In this document: one piece after another, positions 35,988 to 48,300 of the stretch
Numbering within the stretch: the stretch's first letter is position 1
Layout of the letters: each line of letters opens with the position of its first letter
From: Stercorarius parasiticus
Taxonomy: Eukaryota > Chordata > Aves > Charadriiformes > Stercorariidae
Reading direction: 5' to 3'
Assembly: GCA_013396915.1 (NCBI GenBank)
Contig: VWZL01002232.1
Coordinates: 340,543 to 404,542, forward strand
DNA length: 64,000 nucleotides
Made by a program: the position numbers and the translations under genes
The notes under the pieces: generated by a model
What the model saw: the letters and a program-made list of their open reading frames with translations, nothing else
Databases searched by the model: none
Told to the model about the DNA's origin: nothing

Positions 35988-36427
35988 AGAACACACACTT
36001 CCATTGCTTTTAGTGAACTGCTGGTCCAGAACTGCACTGCACTGTTTCTACAAGTTGCTTCCTCACAGTATTTGACCTGAAACTCAGCATCACTGCAAAC
36101 CCTAAAAATAAAGCTTTGTGCTGCCAAGTGAAGTCCAAGTTTAGCATCACTCCCTATCACACAAGCTAACCCATCATATATACCATTTCACAACTGTAAA
36201 CGTCAAATAAAAAAATACATATATTCGTAGCCACTCTAAGTATTGGTCATGCTCCAGTCCGAGTTTAATGGATCGGTTCTGTTTAATGGATTAGTCTGGT
36301 AAACTTTTCAAACTTTATGCTTAAAGATCGGTTTAGCTGATACCCAGCAGCTTACTGCTACATCAGCTTTGGTGCATCATAGCTCAGCCATCAGCACAGA
36401 AACCACTCAGAATAATTCACAGCTTAA

Positions 36428-36934
36428 ATCATAGAATCATAGAATCTTCATGGTTGGAAAGGACCTTTGAGGTCATCAAGTCCAACCATACACACACAAC
36501 CCCCCCCCGCTACAATCTCTGTCACTAGAGCATGCCCTGAAGTGCCAAATCTAGACGTTTCTTAAATACCTCTAGGGATGGTGGCTCAACCACCTCCCTG
36601 GGCAGGCTGTTCCAGTGCCTGACCACTCTTTCAGTAAAGTCATGCTTCCTAATATCTAACCTAAACCTCCCCTGCCGCAACTTCTGACCATTTCCTCTGG
36701 TCCTGTCATTATTCACCTGGGAGAAGAGGCCAACACCCACCTCTCCGCAACCTCCTTTCAGGTAGCTGTAGAGGGCAATGACGTCTCCCCTCAGCCTCCT
36801 CTTCTCCAAACTGAACATGCCCACTTCCCTCAGCCTCTCCTCATATGGCTTGGTCTCCAGACCCCTCACCAGCTTGTCTCCTCTGAACACGCTCTAGCAC
36901 TTCAGTGCCCCTCTTGTACAGAGGGGCCCAGAAT
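36428..36934 (-). mobile_element. CR1 LINE, 3' end with open ORF2 C-terminus
   Basis: The longest intact-looking CR1 reading frame in the window. From the tail at 36428 the element runs in reverse through the 3' UTR into ORF2. A 121-codon frame at 36525-36890 (minus) has no stop and reads as the CR1 reverse-transcriptase C-terminus (for example [20 protein letters not shown]). It contains a C-rich run (36497-36507) in the 3' UTR. Because it is 5'-truncated it cannot mobilise itself. Confidence 0.93.
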
Positions 36935-36937
36935 AGG

Positions 36938-37000
36938 TATTACTATATAGCTATTACTAATGCATTTAGCAACTATTACTATATAGCTATTACTAATGCA
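36938..37000 (+). repeat. Tandem duplication, 27-bp unit
   Basis: The unit that begins tattactatatagctattac and ends taatgca is present at 36938-36964 and again at 36974-37000, separated by 9 bases, directly beside the 5' edge of the CR1 copy. Confidence 0.85.
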
Positions 37001-37460
37001 ATTCAGTGTTTCAATCTGCACTGCCAGATAAAAACTGGATCAGGATATTGAAGAGGGGAAGGTCCAAGCACTGACTTGCATACTGCTTGTTCCCAGCAGT
37101 CAATCCCCAAGCGTCCACTTTATCTGGGGAGCTGTGATACAGCATTATTTCTAAGGAGCCATCACAACCCTCAGAAATGCTGCTGCCACCACCTTGCATG
37201 AAAGGGAACCAAGACCTCTCTGGTGACATGGCCTTGGAACAGGCAGGCTACAGAAGTTTAGTTATTTTATTTGATGCTTGCTTTGAGCTCAACTTATCAG
37301 TTCTCCCTCCCAAAGAGCTTAAAAAGTCTTCTCAACTTCTCTTGACGACACATAGATGTCTTCCTTTGATTTCTGTATCTCTCTTCCCCTTCCATATTTT
37401 CATTTTCTCAAAAGATGCTTCTTGAATAGGAAAGTACTTTTCATCGGGGACGGGGGGGAA

Positions 37461-37753
37461 GTACATTTCTGTGATTCACCAAGGTGAAATGTGCTCTTGA
37501 ATTGTAAATAAGAAACAGAAGCATATTAAAGATTTCACGTACCAGTATGCTAGCGTGGAATTAAAGATGACTGTAAGTTTATTCCAGTAAAGCTCTCCCT
37601 TTTGCCATTTACTCCAAAAACACTCCCTCACCACTGCAGGAAGCACGCTACAGGCTGCTACAGGCTGCTACAGGCTGCTACAGGCTGCTACAGGCTGCTA
37701 CAGGCTGCTACAGGCTGCTACAGGCTGCTACAGGCTGCTACAGGCTGCTACAG
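37461..37753 (+). repeat. First copy of a 293-bp duplicated block with VNTR
   Basis: A unique stretch of about 186 bases (starting gtacatttctgtgattcacc) followed by about ten copies of the 10-mer caggctgcta. The same block returns immediately after a single N at 37754, with no visible mismatch in the unique part. See the finding on a probable assembly duplication. Confidence 0.95.
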
Positions 37754-37754
37754 N

Positions 37755-38026
37755 GTACATTTCTGTGATTCACCAAGGTGAAATGTGCTCTTGAATTGTA
37801 AATAAGAAACAGAAGCATATTAAAGATTTCACGTACCAGTATGCTAGCGTGGAATTAAAGATGACTGTAAGTTTATTCCAGTAAAGCTCTCCCTTTTGCC
37901 ATTTACTCCAAAAACACTCCCTCACCACTGCAGGAAGCACGCTACAGGCTGCTACAGGCTGCTACAGGCTGCTACAGGCTGCTACAGGCTGCTACAGGCT
38001 GCTACAGGCTGCTACAGGCTGCTACA
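37755..38026 (+). repeat. Second copy of the duplicated block with VNTR
   Basis: Repeats the 37461 block exactly at an offset of 294 bases, with about eight copies of the same 10-mer, then continues into unique DNA (cagattccactgacactcga). The single N marks a scaffold join or an unresolved base. Confidence 0.95.
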
Positions 38027-38337
38027 CAGATTCCACTGACACTCGAGTTGCTTTCCTTCTTATACAATCTCCAAAAATCTTTCACACCAGAAAACCTGCT
38101 CAGTGACAGGCATGCAAACCAACGAAAACCATTCAGCTTCAGGGCATTAATTCCAACAGTTTTCACTTGCTAATGTTTAGAAATACGCAGAAACTACTTC
38201 TCCCTGCTCACCGCTGCTCTTGCCAACCATACTACTCCTGTTCATCTGCAATCCACACAATCCACAGTATCAAAGCAGAATGCCCCAAATACTCTTTAAG
38301 GGTAGGTTCAGACAGTGTCTGTGATTTATCATAGAAT

Positions 38338-39070
38338 GGTTCGGGTTGGAAGGGACCTTTAAAGGTCATCTAGTCCAACATCTCCTGCAATGAGCAGGGA
38401 CATCTTCAACTAGATCAGGCTGCTCAGAGCCTCATCCAACCTGACCTTGAATGTTTCCAAGGATGGGGCATCTACCACCTCTCTGGGCAACCTGTGCCAG
38501 TGTTTCACCACCTTCATCATAAAAAATTTCTTCCTTATACCTCATCTGAATCTACCCTCTCTTAGTTTCAAACCATCATCCCTTGTCCTATTGCAACAGG
38601 CTGTGCTAAAAAGTCCGTCCCCATCTTTCCTGTAGGCCCTCTAAGTACTGAAAGGCCACAAAAAGGTCTCCCAGGAGACTTCTCTTCTCCAGGCTGAACG
38701 ATCCCAACTCTCTCAGCCTGTCCTCATAGAAGAGGAGTTCCATTCCTCTGATCATTTTTGTGGCCCTCCTCTGGACACACTCCAACAGGTCCATGTCCTT
38801 CTTGTGCTGAGGGCTCCAGAGCTGGATGCAGAACTCCAGGTGGGATCTCACCAGAGCGGAGTAGAGGGCCAGAATTGCCTCCTTCGACCTGCTGGCCACG
38901 CTTCTCTTGATGAAGCCCAGGATACGGCTGGCTTTCTGGGCTGTGAGCGCACATTGTCGGCTCATGTCCGGCTTTTCATCCACCAGTACCCCCAAGTCCT
39001 TCTCGGCAGGGCTGTTCTCAATCCCTTCATCCCCCAGCCTGTATTGATACTGGGGGTTGCCCCGACCCAG
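38338..39070 (-). mobile_element. CR1 LINE, longest copy in the window
   Basis: About 730 bases in reverse orientation, from the tail (atcatagaatggttcgggtt) into the ORF2 reverse-transcriptase region. The frame 38606-39097 (minus) reads [20 protein letters not shown], then [20 protein letters not shown], and [20 protein letters not shown], which is characteristic of the CR1 RT C-terminal part. A frameshift or stop separates it from the last part near 38600. 5'-truncated and non-autonomous. Confidence 0.95.
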
Positions 39071-40873
39071 AACAATTTGCTGGAAGAAATTATACACTTA
39101 ATAGCGTGAACAGTTTGCAGCTCACAAGCTGCTGATTTAAGCAATGTATTCAGAGGTGCATTAGGCAAAAGGCTCACCTACCATCCCAGCCATGCTCTCA
39201 GGGCACCAACTACCTTTCCTGCAGGATTGCTGGACTGTTAAAACCAAGTCTTCACAACCATGACTGGTGGGGAAACATACTGAACAAGTACCCCATACAC
39301 ACTCCAGCAAAGCCATGAAACTCTTGCTTCTTTACAGAAGTGCTCTGTACTGTCTAACCAACTTAACCAATGGGCAGTTTGTGTGGCACTGCACATGGTG
39401 GCAATGTCCTGCAACGCATGCAGCATCTCTCTGGCAGTTGTTACATGCCTGGTGAGCTGCTCATTTTTTCCTCCCTTGGTGGGAAACACAACTAAATAAG
39501 TTTATATTGAACAGCAGCACTGGTTACTAGCACTGAGTACTAAAGGATACACTTGCAGGAGACTTATTTCCCTGAACAAATTAACTGTTGGAGACAATGC
39601 AGTCCAAAACAGAATTTTGCCCCTAACACTAAATACTCAGATTCCTCCAAAAGAGAAAAAAAACATAGTTGACTGAGTATTTAAAGCTTAACATGAAGGG
39701 CAGGAAAGCAGGACTTGTTTGCATCTAGAAATCAAGATCTTATGCAAAAAAAGAGACATTCAGCTACTGCGTTTTACTTTTCCAAAGAATTTTACTACTA
39801 CGTGCTCAGGTAGTAGTAAACTACTTCTGCTAGACTAAGTGAAGTGCTAACATATTTTCTAGCAAGGCGCGGAACCCAGAAAAGACCATTATTTAGACTG
39901 ATCTGCAGTCCTGGCAGAGCATCAAGATCAGTATACAAAGCCCAAGTAGCAGTTCACAAGATACAGACAGGTCCCCCTGCTGTACCTCAGCATTTGATAG
40001 AAATGCTTTAAGAAATGCAAATGTATTTCAGAAAAGGCTAATATTAAAGACTGATTCCTAGAAGCAGTTATTTAAATGTTAGCAGCGACTGTTTATTCCT
40101 TCCTCAGAGTCAGGAGGTTTAATGTGGACATCCAGAACACACCTTTACTGCAGTTAAGGACTGATTTATTGGAGAAAACAGCAGTAAAGCTTTAAAGTCT
40201 TCCCCTCCTTCCAAATTACTGCACTTAAATCATACAACAGTAGTAGCCAGCTAGAAGCCGCAGTACAGTTTTTAGCAGTTAAGCTTCATAAATTAAAGGC
40301 CAATTTCTATGGAGCACAGGATCCTACGCCCACACATCCTAATTTGGGTTTGGGGTATGTGTCCCCAGCCCAAGCTTGGGGCTGAGGTCCCCATGCACCC
40401 TGGAGCGAGAGCTAGTGGGAAGATAGCATGCAGGGGTCCAAACATGGCTGAAACCTGGGAAAAGTAGGGAGCCAGATCCATGCTGTCCTCAGTCTAGCTC
40501 AGTAAGAATATCAGGAATGAGCAACTGCTTGGCAGGCAGCAGCACAACCCCAGCTTACCATTTCAGACACATCACTTGGCCTTCTTCAGATGTCCAGACA
40601 GTTATCTCTTTGGGATCGCCTACAGTAACTTCTGTTCCCTGCTCCTTCATGTGACTCCAGAAGTGGTGATGGACCACACAGCAATGCTCTGGATACAGCA
40701 GGTGGATGCATCCAGGACGTACCCCTTGCTCAAGGGCCCATACGCTACCTACTTGGGGCACTATAGCTGCGTGGCACCTGGAGAGCCTGCCTAGGCACAA
40801 AGTACAAAGGGCTGTCACAACCCAGAGAACAAGAAAGGAAAACAAATATCTGCCAGGCAGTCCTGGGAGAAGA

Positions 40874-41056
40874 ATCACAGAAACACAGAATGGCAGGGGT
40901 TGGAAGGGACCTTCAGAGATCACCTAGTCCAAACCCCCTGCCAAAGCAGGGTCACCTAGAGCAGGTTGCACAGGAACGCGTCCAGGTGGGTTTTGAATGT
41001 CTCCAGAGACGGAGACTCCACCACCTCTCTGGGCAGCCTGTTCCAGTGCCCAGAGA
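40874..41056 (-). mobile_element. CR1 LINE, 3' tail fragment
   Basis: Reverse-orientation tail of about 180 bases: atcacagaaacacagaatgg to gcagcctgttccagtgccc. It is the same subfamily as the copy at 61.3 kb (shared 'gacattcaaaacccgcctggacgcg' motif, with small differences). Confidence 0.92.
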
Positions 41057-44000
41057 GAAAGACAAGAACTCACTGCAGGTCTATCCTTTTACTCAAGACC
41101 AAATCACCTCTGAAACAAAAAAAGTTTTGGAGCACAACACTGCAAGTGGCTTCTCCAGGAGATGAAATGCACAGTGTGAATGGTGCTTTTAAGAGCTCAC
41201 AGCTCCAAGCAAAGCATGTTGCAGTAAAACGGCCAGTTTTCCTGCTGCCAAGACCGTGACATCTGGCAACAGGAAAGTTAATATTTAAATAAGGCTCCTT
41301 CCCCACCCCGTGCACCAGGCTGGTACTACTCCTGATGCTCCTCATCCCTGAACGCACATCAGCTGCTCAGCAAGCCTCTTCAGGGACTGCCTAGCACAGA
41401 TTTGAGTGGTACTATGGAAACAGCATGCAGCAGCGTCTGATCCATTCATGCAGACTGAAGCCTGTCTATGTTCAGACATAAAACAAAGCTTTGCAAACAG
41501 TAATCAAAGCGCACAGAAGAGTTGGCAGATTAGTTAAAAACAGCAATTGATTTGCAGGCTTCCGCTCTGCCTTCAGCCTGCTTCTCAAGACTCCTCAGGC
41601 GTAGGCAACACACTTTTGAGCTGTGCTGAAGGGATTTGTCTTTTACAGAGCAATATAGTGACTTGAGAGCAAGACACACTTCAGCCAGTTTGAGCTGTGC
41701 CCATTTCGTGCCCCCGACCCTTCTTTTGGGTTGGAAGTACTGCTTCCTACATACAGGACAGCTTCTTTAAAGATGCTCACAGGCAAGTCCTTGTACAGCT
41801 CCACCCCTCGGAGCTTGCATGAGGAAACGCAGGGGACATATCAGGACCCTACGCTACTCTGCAAAGACTACAGGGGACCAGAATATGCAAGTTTAGAGAA
41901 ATGGCCTTCTTCAAAGGCAGTCCCTCCTGCCAGCGGCTGTACGTGTCCACTATTATATGAGATTCGCACGGACTGGGCTGCTGTAGAGCACTGCAATGAC
42001 TCGAGTAGAAGCATCAGGGGAGTTTCTTTTAAATTCTGCTATCCTTAATCAAGACTTTCTAACTCCATGATGTGACACATGTTTAGGCAGAGAACAGTCA
42101 AAGAGAGAGGGATGAGTAGGATTGCCTTTTTTTCATCTTAGGACTCCTACTAATAGTTTAATTAAAGTACTTTAGAAAAAAGTAAACAAAGCAAAACGGA
42201 CATGAGCAACATCCCCAGTGCTCGCAGATGAAACATGCAGTTTTGCCATGCTAAAGAGCAGCTAAGAAGCATTACTTACAAAGCTTCTCTTTCAGTGTTT
42301 TTGAGGTTTTTCACATGAACCAAGATGACTGCCAAGCATGGTCTCTGATGCTAGCACAGCACAGGGGAAGCACATGACTGAAAATAACAACTCCGGCCCA
42401 GGTTGCCTCCCTTGGCACCTCTTTTCACCTATATCCCAGGCTTAGGGGGCTCTGACGAAACTCCACTCCCCTCTAGCTGCTAGAGAAGGGAAAGCAAAAC
42501 AGGAATAAAACCTGCTGTTCTGCCTCTGCCAGCTTCTCCCACCACCCCCAGCAAGCTGCAGCTGCTCACCAGCTTCTTCCTTACCCCACTATACCACATT
42601 GCCATTGCTAGTAACCGGCCATAAGCTTTGAACCAAGTTTGCAAGGCCTCAGGACTAGAGGCTTGTCAGGCTTGCTCTGTCTGAACTCTTCCTGATTTGT
42701 CTGCAGCTTTGTTTTACTTGGTGTATCTCAGAAAGTAGACACAGGATGTGACAGCACAGGCATGGTACGATAAGTAATAGGGCACAGTGCTGACACTGGA
42801 GACCGCACAGCTGTAAGGAAGTCATCAATTGCCAATGGAGATCTGCAGCTGGACAAAATTATTTTAGAGGTAACAAAGAGAGCAAAGAAATAATATCTAA
42901 CATACATAAAAGGCACTTTATATTTGGATGCAACATGGATCTTGCAGAGCAATGAAAGAAAAAGCAAACATGTAAAAAGTGAAGATAACAGAAGAACCCC
43001 AGTGTATTCTACAGCAAGGAAGGAGAAGCCATCAACATCTTGTTCCCCCCAGCAAAACAGTCACAATATGGACAACTTGCTATAATACTCCTGCCACCAC
43101 CAAACTGACACTACCAGCCCCAGAAGCCAGGGGAAGGATGAGAATAGCACCAGGAAAAGGTGTAAAAACTAAGTGCATACAACATTACCTTTATTATTGC
43201 TAAGACTTCATCTGCATAAATAGTCTTTTTCTGTAATAAGATCTAAACTAATAATCATTCTTGAATGAGATCATTAAAATTTCAATTACACTAAAAATAA
43301 ATTATTGGCTTTCTTTTTATATGTGTGTATATAGATATACACTCACACACAAAGCATGCTTCCTCTTTGCCTATCAAGTTTTTAAGCACAGCACAAATGT
43401 ATTGTGCTGCTGGTAGGCTACAGACAGCAGAGGGACAGTTCAGAAGCCTGTCACCCCAAACCACGCGTGGCACAGCGTGTTCCTATAGACCTCAGTTCTG
43501 CAGAAATTAATGGAGCATCCCAGGCTCAGCCAAGGCAGGGTATACATTTGGTAGAGCACTCCACTGTCAGTGAGCATCCAAGGACACTTATTGCTCTGCT
43601 CTCACACTCTGCAATAGAGAAGTCGGCTTGTGAAACAGGAAAGCTGCCTCTTTCAGTGACAGCATTCACACCACAATAGTAGCGCTGGTTTCTCGCTAGA
43701 TAGCATCAATCCACTCCTTTCTGTTCGGGAGCAAGTAATAGCACAATGAGTGTTTTTCCACACACCAGCATTTGCTGGCAACCAGAGCACTCTCCGCTGC
43801 ACTGCCCTCCCCCCGGGGACAACTGACTGCAGACTCATGCAGACGATTGCTACCGCTTGCAGCTGCAATAGCAGAAAAATCCATACAGCTGTCTACACCT
43901 CTGCCAGAGATAGATGTTTTCATAGCAGGGCAACCATATTCAACATCAGTTACCCTAGTTCATGGCATCACTCTGTCAAACTGCCAAAGCCAACACACAG

Positions 44001-45154
44001 CTACATGTTCTTCCAGCTCCCTTAACCAGTGGAAGAAGAAGAGGAAGAGGAGCAAGAGGAAATGGCAGGAGTGATACTGAACCTTCAGGAGAGATCCAGA
44101 TTAGAAAGTTATGGGTTGCTGGTCTGTTACTGCAGCCTTCTTCAAAAGAGAAGGCTCATGGTTAGAAAGCCTACCCTCCAATACAAGATTTTTGAGCGAG
44201 TCTCTCTGGCTAATACACATCCAAATACAACGGAACTGAAGATGCTTGCTACCTTTAACAGGAGAGAGAGCTGTCCCTCTGGAGTCTTAAATTGAAGCTG
44301 ACACAGAGTGACAGTTTTGGCTGAACAAGAGCATTTCAATTTAGTGCTTAATCTGGCTTAATGCTTGCTTTCCCTTTCAGTCACCCTTTGTTTGACATTT
44401 TTCTGCTTACTCACTGCAGGATATTAAAAGGACAAGGGTACACACCTCCCTTCCTCCATATAGCAAATTTCAAATCAGAAGTGCCCATATTACAAAGACA
44501 ACAGTGGAGGCAACAGTGGGGTCACATCATCCTACCTGGAGGCAAGCTTCTCTTAAAAACATGGAAAACCCCACACCCATCAGATGTCTGCTGCACAGAG
44601 TTCAGCAACCGACACTGTTTTCCTTCCTGTTAAACTAAGAATGGAGTTGTTTGGGTTTTTTTTCTCTTTTGAAAGCTGGTCAAGAAAACATTGGCTTTCA
44701 AGAAGACTCCCTGCACTGTATCTGCTGCCATGGAAACATCACTTTTAGAAGAGATACAGCTGATATCCTGCCTTACCTGCAGTAATGTCCAGCACCCCCG
44801 GGAATCAGCAATCCACAAACAACTCACTGATTTTACATAGCAAATCTAGTCCCTTGACTTCACATAAGACTTCTCTGTACTGGCTGAGTGGCTCCCTCCC
44901 CAGGAAAATTGTCTGGACCCCTTCCTGTTAAAGGAGCAAAGGCTCGTGAAGGAAGAGGACAAAAGTAGCCAGCACCCCAGCCTTTACAACACTCAGGGCA
45001 ACCAAAGCAGCTTTCAGGATGCCTTCACCCAGCAGGGTCAGTGCATGGCCCTAACACCCATCCCCCTGGCCACCCAGCTCCTCCAGGGACTATGCTGAGA
45101 TCTGGCTCCTGAAACAAAGTCTGTTAGTCAAGGGCTACTGTATTTAGCAGCTGT
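41057..45154. other. Unannotated stretch
   Basis: Non-coding by appearance. It contains a (tg/ac)-like short microsatellite near 43318-43345 and nothing else I can name. Confidence 0.5.
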
Positions 45155-45348
45155 ATCATAGAATGGTTCAGTTTCGAAAGGACCTTAAAGATCATCTAGT
45201 TCTAACCCCCTGGCCATGGGCAGGGACACCTCCCACTAGACCAGCTTGCTCAAAGCCCCATCCAACCTGGCCTTGAACACTTCCAGGGATGGGGCATCAA
45301 CAACTCTGGGCAACCTGTTCCAGCCTCACCATCCTCATAATAAAGGAA
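45155..45348 (-). mobile_element. CR1 LINE, 3' tail fragment
   Basis: Reverse-orientation CR1 end: atcatagaatggttcagttt through ccttgaacacttccagggat. It has small deletions in the 'accacctctctgggcaac' part (here atcaacaactctgggcaacc) and is more eroded than its neighbours. Confidence 0.9.
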
Positions 45349-48300
45349 AGAAGACATGAGAAAAAAAAAAAAAGCATGTACAAGATAGACAGGACCAAGA
45401 AAATGAATACAAATAAAATTCCCAAGGCAGACTAGTGCAGTATGTGGTTACTGCCAGCCCCTACAGACGGAAGGGGCTGTGAAAGCAGATAAGTAGCACT
45501 CATGCCCAGGCCAGCTTTAGGAAAGGTGTTAACATATGGCAGCCAACTTCAGCCATAAAAATCAGCTGTTCCCACTTTACCCACAAAGCACCCAGATCAA
45601 GCAGAGCAAGGCGCGTGCCCAGCCTGTGCCAGCGCAGTTCTTAAACCGGAGCCAAGGCGCAGTGACTCCTTTTGAGCCAGCAAGGTCAGACCGAGCCTCC
45701 AAGGTCTCCTCTCCCGTTGCTTAGACGGGTGTTTGCTGTGGGAGAAAGGGGAATCCATGGGCTGTTTCACAGGGCTTCAAAGTGTGGGCAACTGGAACAA
45801 ACAGGACGTGCATCAATTTCATGTTACTGGGATTTTAAAAGCCCTGAGCAGTTACAGCTTCGCCTCATTGGAGAATCAAAGGACGCAGATCCTTAGCTAA
45901 GCTTTCCCTACCCTGAAAGGTCTGAGAGCAGGCTTTACTCTTGCTGGGTGAAGGATTGTCTTGACAGCATGTGACAGTGCTGGTTATGGGGAACAGGGAC
46001 AGAAGATCCATGCACACCACAAGCAACAGACTCTTTCCACTGTTGGAGAGCCAGGCGGGCGCCCTCCTCCATCCTCTCCTGAAGCAGGTGCGAGCACAAA
46101 TGAAGAGTTAAGTTGCTCTTCAATGCCTGAGCACTGGGGAGGGCAGGGACAGATGAGGCTGCTCCAGCCTCTGGCTGCCCACCCCGCGACGATGCATGAG
46201 CAGCTGCTTGTGCATCAGCTGCTCCAGCATCCCTCCAACGCAGTGCACGGATCCCCTGCATTTCAGTACCTCATTCATGCACCAGCCAATGAGACAGAAT
46301 AGCAATACCATTAAATAACTCACATACCACCACCCTGTCAAGCCAGGACCCTCAGCCTGAGTCAAAACAATGAGATTTCCCCCTTGCGTGAGACGAGGAG
46401 ACTTGCTGCTGCTCAAGGGACCTATCGATGCTAATTTTTTTTACTATTTTTTCCCTCTTAATCCTCAAGTCACTGCTACAGATGCTCAGTTCAGTGAAAT
46501 CATTCTTCCTTTGCAGTTCTGACAACAGCTGTCCACTCTCATTTACTTACAAGTGTTTGATTTCACAATTGCACTTTAAGAAAAAAAAATTTTTTTACCT
46601 GCAGTACTGCAAGTACCTAGTGATAAAGAGAACAAACAAAGCAGGAGAAAAAGGTGCAGCTTCATCCATTAGGACAATGGTGGAAACCTTGTCCCACTGC
46701 CAGCAACAAGTTCTTTCTGTGCAAAAGGAACATTAAAGTCCATTTTGTCAGCTCCAAAAGCGTAAGTCAAGGCTCTAGGAAAAGAAAGGTTTACATACGC
46801 TCTCAAGAAATCAAGTGTAGTGTTTTGGGACTCCTAAGTCCCACAAAGCCAGAAGATTTTGAAAGACAACAGGTTACATAAGCGAAGAGCTGCCGGAGCA
46901 TAAGATGAACCCCCTAAACACAACATCGGAGATGCACCATTACTAGAGAACTGTCTGTGCCACGCTGCACGTCTTCACGAGACTGCTCAGTGGCACGGTC
47001 TCTTCACATCAGCACATTGCTTCCTCACTGGCTGGGGCAGCTTCATCCTTATTTTTCCAGTGGTGAACCGTACCAGCACTAACAGTAACAACGGCAAGCC
47101 ACCAAGAGACTCTTTTTGCAAGTAAAACCAAGTAAATGATTTTTTAATGGAAAAAAAAAGCCAAACAAAAAGCTTGAAGCTCTGTGAAAACACAACTGCA
47201 GTTATTAGTCCATTCAGCAACTGAGTCCATGCAGTAACAGCACAGATTTTTGTTCCTGGCAACTTAATGCAAAGCAATAGGACAAGGGACTCCTCATCTC
47301 AGGAGAATATTATATCCATTTGGCTGGAGCCAACAGTACAGCTTTGGTGCTTGTAATCACAAAGTAAGAGACCCCAAACGCTTGCAGCCCAAGCTTTCCA
47401 GAGCAGCTGGAGTGCATTGAGCTCTGTGTAGAGGCATACAACCAGGCCAAACATCCCTTCCCTGAAAACAAAGACGCTTCAGGTGAAAACCTGCTCAATG
47501 GTTCTGATGCTGCTGATAGTAGGCTAGTAACAACTCTTTAAGGAGTGCTGCCATGCCTGTCCACCCAAGAGAAGAAGAAGATTTAAACACGTTACACTCT
47601 TGGGGAGGATTAGCCTTGTCTAGTCTGGCCCCAGTCTTAACTATAACCTAAATTTTTTTCCCACTTCCTAACTTTTGCTAGCTGAGAAAGCTGTCATCCT
47701 AACAACGAAAAGTGCAACCTCTGACTCACACTTTTAAAGAAATTAATTTCTGGTTAGAGGAGGCAATCAAGGATGTTTAAGCCAGCCCGAGACAGGACCT
47801 GGCAGCCTGGATTTTAGCCAAGTACGTGGCTTTGGTGAGTAATACTGTATCATCAAGCACAACTTCCAATGCAAGTGCTCCAGTTTGCCAGGGAGATGGG
47901 TCTTTGAGGGCTAACCAGCAGGGTATTAGAAGCCATTCACTGAACGGGCACAAGTGTGTTAGCTATTTTAGATTTTCCCACTGTACCTGCAGGTCTTCAG
48001 CTCACCCAAAAGAGAAAATAGCATAATCACCTCCAAAAAAGAAGGCAGAGGAGGAAGGTGTTGCACCATGTTTGCTCCGTAACAGTCACTTGCATCACAC
48101 TAGATACGCTATTCTGATACACAACCTGGGGTGCACTACCCTCTTCACACGAAAAATTAGTTCAATAGCAAAACAAGCCTCTAGAAAGTGTCAGCATTGT
48201 TACCAAAGCTTTTGAGGAGATCACCGTATTTTACTCTCTTTTTCCATTAGAAGTTGTTAAGACCCTACAGTTTCAATAGAAGTGTTTGCCTTTTAATAGG

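Larger units (their letters stand above)
24782..36427. other. Region upstream of the TPD52 long-isoform exon (probably intron of the ubiquitous isoform)
   Basis: If TPD52 has a second promoter at the 49-50 kb CpG island, as in human, this is intron sequence of that isoform. It holds one CR1 fragment (31765-31895) and T- or A-rich tracts. I see no coding exon or RNA gene in it. Confidence 0.55.

Noticed and set aside
35746..36075. A 109-codon frame with a Phe-rich centre
   Set aside because: It is produced by the T-rich tract at 35875-35987.
36525..36890. A 121-codon frame as a host gene
   Set aside because: It is the C-terminal part of CR1 ORF2.
37647..38026. A CRISPR-like direct repeat array
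   Set aside because: The 10-base units are contiguous without spacers, and this is vertebrate DNA: it is a VNTR.
38606..39097. A 163-codon frame as a host gene
   Set aside because: It is CR1 ORF2 reverse-transcriptase sequence in a 5'-truncated element.
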